From Thiohalorhabdus sp. Cl-TMA (lineage in GTDB: Bacteria > Pseudomonadota > Gammaproteobacteria > Thiohalorhabdales > Thiohalorhabdaceae), in assembly GCF_041821045.1 (NCBI RefSeq), contig NZ_JBGUAW010000008.1, positions 124,001 through 188,000 on the forward strand: a stretch of 64,000 nucleotides of DNA. The letters are read 5' to 3'. Made by a program: the position numbers and the translations under genes. Below the pieces are notes generated by a model that had not been told where the DNA came from, made no database searches, and saw only the letters and a list, made by a program, of their open reading frames with translations. Of this stretch, positions 25,134 through 32,506 are shown piece by piece. Position 1 is the stretch's first letter. The number at the start of each line of letters is the position of its first letter.

Positions 25134-25494
25134 GGGGGCGATTCTGGATTCGACGTGAACCCGCAAGCTATTGGTGCATGCCGAGGTAGCTGGGTAACCT
25201 CGTAAATCCTCCCAGCGGGCAAAGATACCTGCCGACAACGAAGAGTTCGCCGTAGCCGCATAGCCGGCTGCCCCGCTTCCCGAGCTGCCCGTGGCAAGGG
25301 ATCAAGCGGGTCGACCTTCACGGGACCGCGGCAGCGCCCCGCCCGGGGCCACCTGCCGTTAAATCCAATCCGGGCTAACCGGTCACATCCCCGTCACCCG
25401 GGACCGTGATCGGTGAAACCAAAGGGTGACTAAGCATGTAGATCCAATAGTGGACGGTTCGCGGACGCGGGTTCGAGTCCCGCCGCCTCCACCA
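25134..25494 (+). ncRNA. ssrA: Transfer-messenger RNA (tmRNA)
   Basis: tmRNA rescues stalled ribosomes and adds a degradation tag. The 5' end GGGGGCGATTCTGGATTCGACG and the 3' end with GGTTCGAGTCCC and an encoded CCA pair into an alanine-type acceptor stem: G1-G7 pairs with 25484-25490, including the G3-U identity wobble. The tag reading frame runs from 25231 (GCC) to the TAG at 25261-25263 and encodes ADNEEFAVAA, ending in the protease-recognised AA after a hydrophobic residue. Length is about 361 nt. It lies downstream of smpB and has its own terminator. Confidence 0.96.
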
Positions 25495-25529
25495 ACATCC
25501 GGTCCGGCGAAATCCGAGACCTCCTGGAA

Positions 25530-25558
25530 GCCCGCCAAATGGCGGGCTTTTTTTTATT
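25530..25558 (+). terminator. Intrinsic terminator after ssrA
   Basis: A 7-bp GC stem (25530-25536 with 25541-25547) with an AAAT loop is followed by eight T residues. It lies 36 bp past the tmRNA CCA end. Confidence 0.93.
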
Positions 25559-25614
25559 CCCAATCCCTCCGCAATACCTCACCGCACGCACAACCGTCCG
25601 GCCGGAAGTCGAAA

Positions 25615-26154
25615 CTACTTATCCGGCCGGGGAGCCGACGCCACGGGCTTCAGAACCTCCTCCAGCTTCGGCACGAGAAAACCGGCCGCCCGGCGGAAGG
25701 CCCGGTCATTATCGCCCCGGAAGGAAAACAGGCGGTCGAGCAGCAGTTTCTCAGTCCGCAAATCGAGGACGTATACCTTCCCCCACTGGACAAGCGTGCT
25801 CATCTTGTGAACCCCGCCGTACACGAGGATCCGACCACCGGCCTGCTCTGCCGCCCGGATCAGATCCGCCGGGGCCATACTCCCGGCGGAGCAGCGCGCG
25901 GCTCCGCATTGCAGTGGAGCAGCCGCGTATTCCTCCCCGGCCGATAGCTGTTCCCGGAGGATCCGCACGAAGGTGCGCATCCGCGCGGCGTGCTCCGCGC
26001 TCTGGTCCCGTACCTCTCCCGAGGTGTCCTTATAGTCGAAATCGGCGATCACCACCGGAACCGGGCTCTCGGCGCTGGCCGGAGCGGGGACCGTCAGATA
26101 CGCCATTGCCATCAGGAGCACTACGCTACGAAAGACTCGCCGGCCATGCCGCAT
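25615..26154 (-). CDS. Secreted DUF2380-type protein
   Basis: The function is unknown. The ATG at 26154 has a GGGAGGAG ribosome site and gives 179 residues; a frame opening at 26175 lacks one. A signal peptide is evident (MRHGRRVFRSVVLLMAMAYL, then PAPASA as cleavage site), so the product is periplasmic. The mature part resembles the DUF2380 pattern: VVIADFDYKDTS, a pair of cysteines in APLQCGAARC, AGGRILVYGGVHKMSTL, YVLDLRTEKLL and a C-terminal FRRAAGFLVPKL. It lies 190 bp downstream of the chelatase-like gene on the same strand and could be the last gene of the TonB receptor operon. The family name is from memory of the pattern and is less certain than the secretion call. Confidence 0.72.
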   Translation of the reverse strand: MRHGRRVFRSVVLLMAMAYLTVPAPASAESPVPVVIADFDYKDTSGEVRDQSAEHAARMRTFVRILREQLSAGEEYAAAPLQCGAARCSAGSMAPADLIRAAEQAGGRILVYGGVHKMSTLVQWGKVYVLDLRTEKLLLDRLFSFRGDNDRAFRRAAGFLVPKLEEVLKPVASAPRPDK

Positions 26155-26344
26155 GGCTCTCCTCCCGAATCCCATCCCGCGCCCGATGCGCGGGCAGTCA
26201 TGGGCCCTTTCTCCGGGAGGTTATACCTTGCCGGGCGCAACCGCTTCTCTTTTCGCGCCAAGGGTGCACGGGGGAGGAGCCTCTCCTTTTTCCGAACACC
26301 CTGCGCCGCCGGAAACTCGAGCCTTCTGCCACAGGACTTTTCCC

Positions 26345-28036
26345 CTACCGGCCCGACCCCTGCGCGGCCTTCGCCGCCTTGCGTAATGCGCTGGTCAACC
26401 GTCCGCCAAGGGCCTCACGATAGGTTTCCAGTCCCGCGGCCACCTGCTCCCGAAGCCAGTCCTCGAACAGGGGATGAGGCACGAAGCCCTTGCCGAGCTC
26501 GAGCTCGAGGCCCTTCAGGAATTCCTCCGCGTGACCGGTACCGGTAGTGCGCGCGGGAACAACGATGGCCCGCCCGCCGTCCGCCGCGGCCTGGCGCACC
26601 AGCTCCCGCACGCGCCCCACCGCGGCCTGCCGCTTTTCCGACCAATCCTCCCGCCACGTGGCCACACGGATATGGCGGAAGGCATCCCCGCCGTGCGCCC
26701 GCATGCGCTCGGCAAGCCGCTCCAGGGTCTCCAGCCAGGCCTTGTTGGCCTTGTCCTGGCCCACCCCGTGGGCCACCAGGATCACGGACTCCCGCTCGGG
26801 ATCCGAGGAGTGCGCTTGGGCACGGTCGAGGAGGGCCCGGGCGAACAAGGGATGGGCACCCAGGCCGCCCACCGTGAGTGCCTGGGCGGTGGTGCGAATA
26901 CGCTTCGGGGGCGGCCCCGAGCTGCCGCCGTGGCCGACCATGCCGCCAGCGGCTGCAACCCCGCCGGTGCCCTCGATGTCGCGGCCGAGCATGCGCCGGA
27001 TGGTGTCCCGGAACGAGGTCTCGCGTCCGAACACCCGGACCAGCAGGATCAGGCGGGCCCCCTTCGCCTCCAGACGCTCCACGGCGGGCTCGATGGTGCG
27101 CTGGTCGGCCATGGAGAAGGCGAAATCCAGCCGATAATCCTCGGCCAGCCCAGCCGCCGCCCGTCGCATGCGCTCGTTCCAGTGGTAGTCGGCGCCGTGG
27201 GCGTGGAACAGCACGCCGATGTCGTCGGCGGCGAGCGGCAGGTGCCGGTTGGCCTCGCGCAAGGCCCAGGTAGCCACCGCGTCGTGGGGCAGGAGCCCGG
27301 AGAGGACTCGGCCCTTGTCGCCCATGCGCCGTTGCCAGGAAGCGGTGACGTTCATGCGGCTGTCGTACTTGGGCCCGAGGTGGAATGGCGCCAGAACCTT
27401 GGGCTCGGGGCCCTGGCGCAGCCCCCTGACGGTGGCCCCGGCGCAGCGGGTGTCGCCGGCCTTGCCGTGGGCGGGCCACACCTCGGCCGTCACGGAGGCG
27501 AAGCCGAAGCCCCTGGCCGCCTGTCGCGCCAGTCGGGCCAAACCCTCGCGCATGGCCCCGCAGCTGGCCTTGTCCCCGGCTCCGTAGCCAGCCACCACCA
27601 AGTGCTTGTCCGCGGGGGAGCGGACGTTCCGGAGCCGATCGGCCAGCACTTCCACGGCCAGATAGCTGCGGCCGAAGACTCGGCCCCGGTCGACCGTGTC
27701 CGCCTTCAGGCCAGCCATGACCACTTCCAGGGTATCGAAGGCCGGGCTGCCCTCGGACAGGAACAACGGCAGCACCGTCACCGCCGACACCTGCTTTCGC
27801 AGGTCCTCGACGTCCGAGGCGAGCATGTCGCCGGTGCGGTCGTCGGTAACGAACAGGAGACGGGCAGGGTGGCGCTCCGACAGCTTGTCGAAGACCCGGC
27901 GTGCCTGCTCGTTGCCCAGAAAGCCCCGGTCGGGCACGGCCAGCACGAAGCCGTGAGCGGCCTCGCCGGCCAGGGTCGTTGACGAAAAGCCCGGGGCCAC
28001 TAAGAGGGCCAGGACCCAAATGGCTCGAATCATCAT
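26345..28036 (-). CDS. Secreted multi-lobed CbiX/SirB-like chelatase-family protein
   Basis: The ATG at 28036 follows GAAGGAGGACC and gives 563 residues. An N-terminal signal (IRAIWVLALLVAPGFSSTTLA) predicts export, unlike cytosolic sirohydrochlorin chelatases. I see four alpha/beta half-domains of the CbiX/CbiK type, as if two bilobal chelatases were joined: lobes near 28-110, 145-230, 272-345 and 416-510. Lobe 1 has VTVLPLFLSEG. Lobes 3 and 4 keep the candidate metal-ligand histidines in GVLFHAHGAD (H278, H280) and ILVAHGVG (H423); lobes 1 and 2 have LAVPDRG and VAGYGAG instead. A Gly/Ser/Pro linker lies near 355-380. It is in an operon with a TonB receptor and a PepSY protein. Role inferred: periplasmic handling of a metal or tetrapyrrole. 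Catalysis is unproven. Confidence 0.75.
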   Translation of the reverse strand: MMIRAIWVLALLVAPGFSSTTLAGEAAHGFVLAVPDRGFLGNEQARRVFDKLSERHPARLLFVTDDRTGDMLASDVEDLRKQVSAVTVLPLFLSEGSPAFDTLEVVMAGLKADTVDRGRVFGRSYLAVEVLADRLRNVRSPADKHLVVAGYGAGDKASCGAMREGLARLARQAARGFGFASVTAEVWPAHGKAGDTRCAGATVRGLRQGPEPKVLAPFHLGPKYDSRMNVTASWQRRMGDKGRVLSGLLPHDAVATWALREANRHLPLAADDIGVLFHAHGADYHWNERMRRAAAGLAEDYRLDFAFSMADQRTIEPAVERLEAKGARLILLVRVFGRETSFRDTIRRMLGRDIEGTGGVAAAGGMVGHGGSSGPPPKRIRTTAQALTVGGLGAHPLFARALLDRAQAHSSDPERESVILVAHGVGQDKANKAWLETLERLAERMRAHGGDAFRHIRVATWREDWSEKRQAAVGRVRELVRQAAADGGRAIVVPARTTGTGHAEEFLKGLELELGKGFVPHPLFEDWLREQVAAGLETYREALGGRLTSALRKAAKAAQGSGR

Positions 28037-28083
28037 GGTCCTCCTTCTGCAATACCGTCTCGCCGTTCGGACCGGGCCCGGGA

Positions 28084-28275
28084 TCAAAAGCGATCGGGAA
28101 GGGTGGCGCGTGCCCCGATCAACAGGGACACGACGGTGGGTATGGTCAGCGCCGCCCAGGAGAGGACATCGCCGAATCCGTCGGAGAGCAGGGCGGCCAC
28201 CAAGCCGATCCCGGAGAGCAGGGCCAGCGCCAGCGGAGCGCCCCAGACACGGCCTCTGGGTCCGGCCCGGGTCAT
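28084..28275 (-). CDS. Small two-helix membrane protein of the TonB/PepSY operon
   Basis: I do not recognise this 63-residue protein. After a basic start (MTRAGPRGRVWG) it has two hydrophobic segments, about residues 13-30 and 37-54, and ends with a short charged tail. Its ATG overlaps the stop of the PepSY gene by four bases (28272-28275), strong evidence that it is translated and coupled. The chelatase-like gene follows 48 bp later. Small membrane partners of this size are common next to PepSY proteins in iron uptake operons. I infer a role in the same inner-membrane complex. Confidence 0.72.
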   Translation of the reverse strand: MTRAGPRGRVWGAPLALALLSGIGLVAALLSDGFGDVLSWAALTIPTVVSLLIGARATLPDRF

Positions 28276-29417
28276 GGCGTCCGCCCCCGGGATTCAGGGC
28301 CATTCCCGGGTCGCGGGCCGGCTTCAACGGACCGGCCGCCGTTGCGCCGCAGCCAGAGGTAGAGGCCGGTAACCAGGACACCGATGGCAAGCAGGTCCAG
28401 AAGCCCCCACAGGATCTTCAAGGGCAAGCCGCCGTAATCGCCGAAATGCAGCGGCTGCGATAGCAACAGGGCGCTTACGTACCAGGGGAGCCCGCGCGTG
28501 GCGACAACCTCGCCGGTATCGGCATCGATCATCACCGGGGTCAGCAGCTGTGCGGTCAGCGGCGTGGTGCCCTGCATGTAAGCCATGAAGTGGCCATCGC
28601 CGGTGAAACCGTTGCCCGGGAAGGCCATGAAGCTCAGCGCTTTGTCCGGCTGGGCCCGGCGGGCGGCCGTCACCGCCTCGGCCGGAGATCGCTCGGCCAC
28701 AGTGTCGTCCCCCGTCGCCCCGGCGGTCATCTCGGCAAGCTGAGTGGATTGCCACTGGCTGAAGATGGGCACCGACAGGGTATTGACTACTCCTGTAAAG
28801 CCCACCACAAGCACCCAGACCAGGGTGGCCATGCCCACCAGGTTGTGGGCGTCCAGCCAGCGCAGGCGCCTTGTTTGCCGGCGCACCCGGCCGAAGCCCG
28901 CCCGCCCCAGATAGGGGGCGTACAGCACGGCGCCGGACACCAGGGAGGCCACCAACAGCAGCCCCATCGCTCCCAGGAACAACGTCCCCCACAGCCCCGC
29001 GAACATGTCCACGTGCAGGCGGAGGATGACATTCATGACCCCCTGCCCCACCGGGTAGGCGTTCAGCAGCTCGCCGGTGCGGGCGTCGTAGGTCAGGAAC
29101 GACGAGGCCTCGGTCGCCTCCACGGTCTCGCCCAGGCGCACGAACCACAGATCCGGATGTTCCGGCTCGCGCACTAGGAACTGGACAACCTCGTCCGGCC
29201 GGCGCTCCCGTGCGTCGGCCAGGATGGCATCAACTTCCGCCCGCTGCCCCGAGGCCTCGACCGCCGGGGCGCTCACGCGGTAGCCCAACGCCCGGTCGAT
29301 CTCCTCGTGGAAGATCAGCGGCAGCCCGGTCACGAACAGCAGCAGCATGAATACGGTGCAGATCAGGCTGGTCCACTTGTGCACCCGGTACCAGCCCTTC
29401 AGGCGCCTTCCGTTCAC
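28272..29417 (-). CDS. PepSY-associated TM-helix (PiuB-like) inner membrane protein
   Basis: Members of this family, called PiuB or PepSY_TM, accompany siderophore receptors and are thought to reduce or release iron at the inner membrane. The GTG at 29417, with GGAGGG five bases upstream, gives 381 residues. The first helix follows the typical WYRVHKWTSLI motif. Further membrane segments are near 145-170, 200-220 and 345-365. Periplasmic PepSY-like stretches include FLTYDARTGELL and PVMIDADTGEVVA. Conserved histidines occur in LRLHVDMF, WLDAHNLVGM and SQPLHFGDYGG. It lies downstream of the TonB receptor and overlaps the next small gene. Confidence 0.9.
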   Translation of the reverse strand: MNGRRLKGWYRVHKWTSLICTVFMLLLFVTGLPLIFHEEIDRALGYRVSAPAVEASGQRAEVDAILADARERRPDEVVQFLVREPEHPDLWFVRLGETVEATEASSFLTYDARTGELLNAYPVGQGVMNVILRLHVDMFAGLWGTLFLGAMGLLLVASLVSGAVLYAPYLGRAGFGRVRRQTRRLRWLDAHNLVGMATLVWVLVVGFTGVVNTLSVPIFSQWQSTQLAEMTAGATGDDTVAERSPAEAVTAARRAQPDKALSFMAFPGNGFTGDGHFMAYMQGTTPLTAQLLTPVMIDADTGEVVATRGLPWYVSALLLSQPLHFGDYGGLPLKILWGLLDLLAIGVLVTGLYLWLRRNGGRSVEAGPRPGNGPESRGRTP

Positions 29418-29448
29418 GATTTCCCTCCTGGGCGGACCCAATGCAAAC

Positions 29449-29473
29449 GGCCCGGGGCATGGCACCCCGGGCC
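29449..29473 (-). terminator. Hairpin between TonB receptor and PepSY gene
   Basis: A 9-bp perfect inverted repeat (29449-29457 with 29465-29473, 7-nt loop) lies just after the receptor stop. On the minus strand it is followed by GTTTGC, not a full T-run. It may be a partial terminator or an RNA-stabilising element that keeps receptor mRNA in excess. Confidence 0.5.
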
Positions 29474-29495
29474 TGTGGCGCGACCCTAGAGCGGG

Positions 29496-31697
29496 TTAGT
29501 AGGTGACACTATAGGAGGCGCTCAGGGTCCGGCCGCGGCCGGCGAACACATAGCCAGCCAGGTTGTAGGCCTGACCCAGCGGCGTGATGTACTGCTCGTC
29601 GAGCAGATTATTGATACCCACCTCTAGGCTGCCCGGGCCCACCTCGACGCGACCACTAGCGTCAACCAAGGTGTAACCGTCGACCTTGCCCTTGGCGAAC
29701 GCATCGCTAGCAGGCAGAGCAGCTGAGTCGAAACGATCGCGGTCGAACACCTGCTTGGCCTGCAGGCGTGCGGACCAGCGCTCGGTTGGGGCATACTCGC
29801 CGTACAGGGTCAGTTCCGGCGGCGCGATCCGGGTACCATCCAGGTACTCGTCGGTATCGCCGTCGCTGTCGGTGTCCACGCGCCCTTCCTGCCAAGAGGC
29901 GGTGCCGCCCAGCCGCAGGGCGCGGGTGGCGTCCACGTCGGCGGTCAGCTCCACGCCGTAGATCTGCTCCTTGCGCCGGAGCAACGGGAAGTTGGGCGGG
30001 CCGCCGAAGGTGGCGCCCTGATCGGAGACGCTGTAGTAAGCGCTGGCGCTTGCCCGCCAGGCGTTGAAGCGCCCCCGCCAGCCGATCTCGTAGTTGTCCA
30101 CCACTTTGGCTTCTGACTCGAAATCCTCCGCCTCGATGTCGTTACCCGCCGGGATTTCATTGTCGATATCCGCACTTTTTGTGCGAAGCTGGCGACCGAT
30201 GTCGGCTACCGAGAAGCCCTGGCTGAAGCTGGCGAACAACTCCTGCCGGTTGGTCAGGTAGTGCACCAGGCCCGCGTTGAAAACGGTCTCGCTATAGCTG
30301 AGCTTTCCTCCCAACACGGTATGGGAATCCTGCCAGCCTTCATCCTGGAAGGTGGGCACATCGATCTGCACGCGCTCGTGGCGAACCCCGCCCCGCACTA
30401 ACCAGTCCTGGCCCAGATTGGCCTGCAGCTGCAGGAAGGGCGCGTAATTCACCTGGTCGAGCTCACCCACGCTGGTGCGGCCGTCCACGAAGCTCTGGGA
30501 GGAGGTCTCTGTGCCAACATCGATGCCGTAGACGGCGTTGGCGCTCTGACCGATGGACCGGTCGTGGGCCAGCCGCACGCCGGTGTGCTGGGTCTCCAGA
30601 TAGGTCTGCCCGGCCCCGGTGGTGTAATAAGGGTAGTAGCCAAAATCAGTACGGTAGTCCTGATGGTAGACCTGGGTGGACAGGGTACCGCCGAGCAGGT
30701 CCTGCCAAGTGTGGTCCAGGCTGATATTGAGGTTCTCGGTGCCGGGATCGATACCTTCCGGCTCCTCGTCGAGGGCCTGGGTGGCCTCATCGGTATCGGG
30801 ATTGCCTCTGCCTGGATCCGTCTCACCAGGGCGGCGGTGTTCGGCATCCTGGGCATGGTCGTAGTAGTTGATCGCCAGCCGCAGGCGCTGGTCGGGAGTC
30901 AGCTGGTAGCCCAGCTTGGTCTGCAGGTTGTACTCGCGGGACTCGGCGAGTCCACCGCCCTGGGAGCCGAAGTTGGGCGGGATGAGGTCTCCCTCACCGT
31001 CGTACCAGCTACCGGTGTCCCTAACACTCAGGTTGACGCTATAGTCGAAAGCGCCCGTGTCGCCGCGGAAGGCCTGGTAGAGCCGGCCGCCGAAGCTGTC
31101 GCTGTCCTCCATCTGGCCAGTGACGCCGACCGTGGTCTGCATTTCGGTGCCGTCAAGGCCCTGGCCACTTTTGGTAATGAAGTTGATGATGCCGCCGGTG
31201 GAGCCCGCGCCGTAGGTGGCCACGGCCCCGCGAATGACCTCGATGCGCTCGATGGCCCCCGGCGAAACGCTGCGAAGGTGCTTGAAGGCCTGGCGCAGCA
31301 CGGCGTTCTGGGGCACGCCGTCGATCATCACCAGGAAGCTGCGGCCGCGCATCTGCTGGCCGTAGTTGGTCAGGCTCTCGGAAGACTGGCCCAGACCAGG
31401 CACCAGGTTGGACAGAATCTCGCCCAGGTCCTGCGTGGTACGGGTCTGCTTTTCGATCTCCTCTCGGTCGATCACGGTCACCGAGCCGGGTATATCGGCG
31501 ATAGAGCGTCCCTGACTGGTGCGCGTGGTGGTCACCGTGATGGATTCCAGATCTTCGCTATCCGCCAGGGCCTGTCCCGGCGCGACCGCGAGGCCGGACA
31601 GCGCGAGGAGGAGCAAGGGGTTCCGGACGGACGGCCGCCGGCCCATGGATTGGAGGCGGACAGCAGCCGTATTGCGGCGCCTGCGTGGGGGAGCCAT
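29496..31697 (-). CDS. TonB-dependent outer membrane receptor
   Basis: This receptor imports a scarce ligand, probably a ferric siderophore, across the outer membrane using TonB energy. The ATG at 31697 has GGGAGGAAG upstream and gives 733 residues; an ATG at 31721 lacks this support. A long basic signal peptide (about 1-45, ending GQALA) is followed by a TonB-box-like ESITVTTTRT. The plug domain contains IPGSVTVIDREEIE, GLGQSSESLTNYGQQMRGRS and GAGSTGGIINFITKSG. The barrel ends in the aromatic residue Y (SASYSVTY). A Fur-box-like site overlaps its promoter. It starts the operon receptor - PepSY - small membrane protein - chelatase-like protein. The ligand is unknown. Confidence 0.94.
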   Translation of the reverse strand: MAPPRRRRNTAAVRLQSMGRRPSVRNPLLLLALSGLAVAPGQALADSEDLESITVTTTRTSQGRSIADIPGSVTVIDREEIEKQTRTTQDLGEILSNLVPGLGQSSESLTNYGQQMRGRSFLVMIDGVPQNAVLRQAFKHLRSVSPGAIERIEVIRGAVATYGAGSTGGIINFITKSGQGLDGTEMQTTVGVTGQMEDSDSFGGRLYQAFRGDTGAFDYSVNLSVRDTGSWYDGEGDLIPPNFGSQGGGLAESREYNLQTKLGYQLTPDQRLRLAINYYDHAQDAEHRRPGETDPGRGNPDTDEATQALDEEPEGIDPGTENLNISLDHTWQDLLGGTLSTQVYHQDYRTDFGYYPYYTTGAGQTYLETQHTGVRLAHDRSIGQSANAVYGIDVGTETSSQSFVDGRTSVGELDQVNYAPFLQLQANLGQDWLVRGGVRHERVQIDVPTFQDEGWQDSHTVLGGKLSYSETVFNAGLVHYLTNRQELFASFSQGFSVADIGRQLRTKSADIDNEIPAGNDIEAEDFESEAKVVDNYEIGWRGRFNAWRASASAYYSVSDQGATFGGPPNFPLLRRKEQIYGVELTADVDATRALRLGGTASWQEGRVDTDSDGDTDEYLDGTRIAPPELTLYGEYAPTERWSARLQAKQVFDRDRFDSAALPASDAFAKGKVDGYTLVDASGRVEVGPGSLEVGINNLLDEQYITPLGQAYNLAGYVFAGRGRTLSASYSVTY

Positions 31698-31727
31698 GCA
31701 CTTCCTCCCGGGTTGGTTCAAAAAGGT

Positions 31728-31758
31728 TTTATATTGAACAATAATCCTAATGAAAATC
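31728..31758 (-). promoter_or_regulatory. Predicted promoter with overlapping Fur box
   Basis: On the minus strand TTTTCA (31756-31751), a 17-bp spacer and TATAAA (31733-31728) form a sigma70-type promoter about 30 bp upstream of the receptor ATG. The plus-strand sequence AATAATCCTAATGAAAATC at 31740-31758 matches 13 of 19 bases of the Fur consensus GATAATGATAATCATTATC and covers the -35 box and part of the spacer. This placement fits repression by Fur-Fe(II). I did the comparison by eye. Confidence 0.68.
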
Positions 31759-32454
31759 GTTTTTATTTACAAAAAAGACTCAGCCCGCTCCTGAAGGACA
31801 TCCCCGACTCCATAAGGACTGGATGGCCTGAACCGACCCGGGCATGGTCCGGCCGGAATCTTGGAAGCGTTTACGGGGTTGGAGCTGACGGGAGGTACAT
31901 GCGCGGAGGATCTGTGCCCGGGATACTTCTCTTTTTGCCTTTTCCGGACAAATCGAGTCCATGATGCAAGGGATCAGCGTCTGGATTTTGCAAGGTCCTC
32001 GACCACCTCTCCCACATAAATACTTCATACTTTTTAAAGATTTTCTGCTTTCCGAAGCTCATAATAAATACCCCCCCCTTAAAAATAAAACAGATATTAT
32101 CTGACCCCCCGAAAAAAACAAAAATTTAAAAAGAAAAAACAAGTACCAACAAAACATACACTAAAAAGCAAAGCCCTCCTCATATCCGTAAATATCTTTC
32201 GCATCAAGAGCCCCGGAATGGCCCTATCCGAATTCCGCATTCTCCTCATGCTTTCGGAAAGCGACACCATCCCCGATATAAGAGCCAAGGACTGCGGATC
32301 ACGGCAAGAGGGCTGGAGGTGCTCGATGAACGGAACGCCGAAGCGGAGGCTGAACGGGATTCCAGCTGACACCCGGATATCCCCCGCTTTCCGGACCCGG
32401 CAGGGGCCCGCTTTACAATGCCCGCCTACCTTTTATCGGACCGCGCTAGCGCAC
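31759..32454. other. Non-coding stretch with a strongly AT-rich core
   Basis: No convincing gene lies in this roughly 700-bp gap. The core, about 31975-32215, is rich in A and T runs and contrasts sharply with the surrounding GC-rich DNA. It contains two C-runs (8 C at about 32071-32078, 6 C at 32105-32110) around a perfect 13-nt palindrome CAGATATTATCTG (32091-32103). Short frames on the minus strand (for example ending at 32097, with a phenylalanine-rich end) look like chance. It may be a regulatory region or the scar of foreign DNA. Confidence 0.5.
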
Positions 32455-32483
32455 AAAAACGCCCGCGGGTTCTCCCCGCGGGC
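32455..32483 (-). terminator. Intrinsic terminator after the ferritin-like gene
   Basis: A 9-bp perfect GC stem (32461-32469 with 32475-32483, 5-nt loop) is followed on the minus strand by a short G and TTTTT. It lies about 24 bp past the stop of the ferritin-like gene. Confidence 0.9.
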
Positions 32484-32506
32484 GGCTGGCACGACCCCCA
32501 GAAAAG

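Noticed and set aside
25134-25494. A stand-alone tRNA at the T-loop-like sequence near 25470
   Set aside because: The acceptor 3' strand pairs with 25134-25140, 350 bases upstream, and a tag frame lies between, so it is tmRNA.
32097-32372. 91-codon minus-strand frame ending in a phenylalanine-rich hydrophobic segment
   Set aside because: The hydrophobic end is a translation of the AT-rich island, there is no ribosome site, and the upstream half looks like random GC-rich coding shadow.
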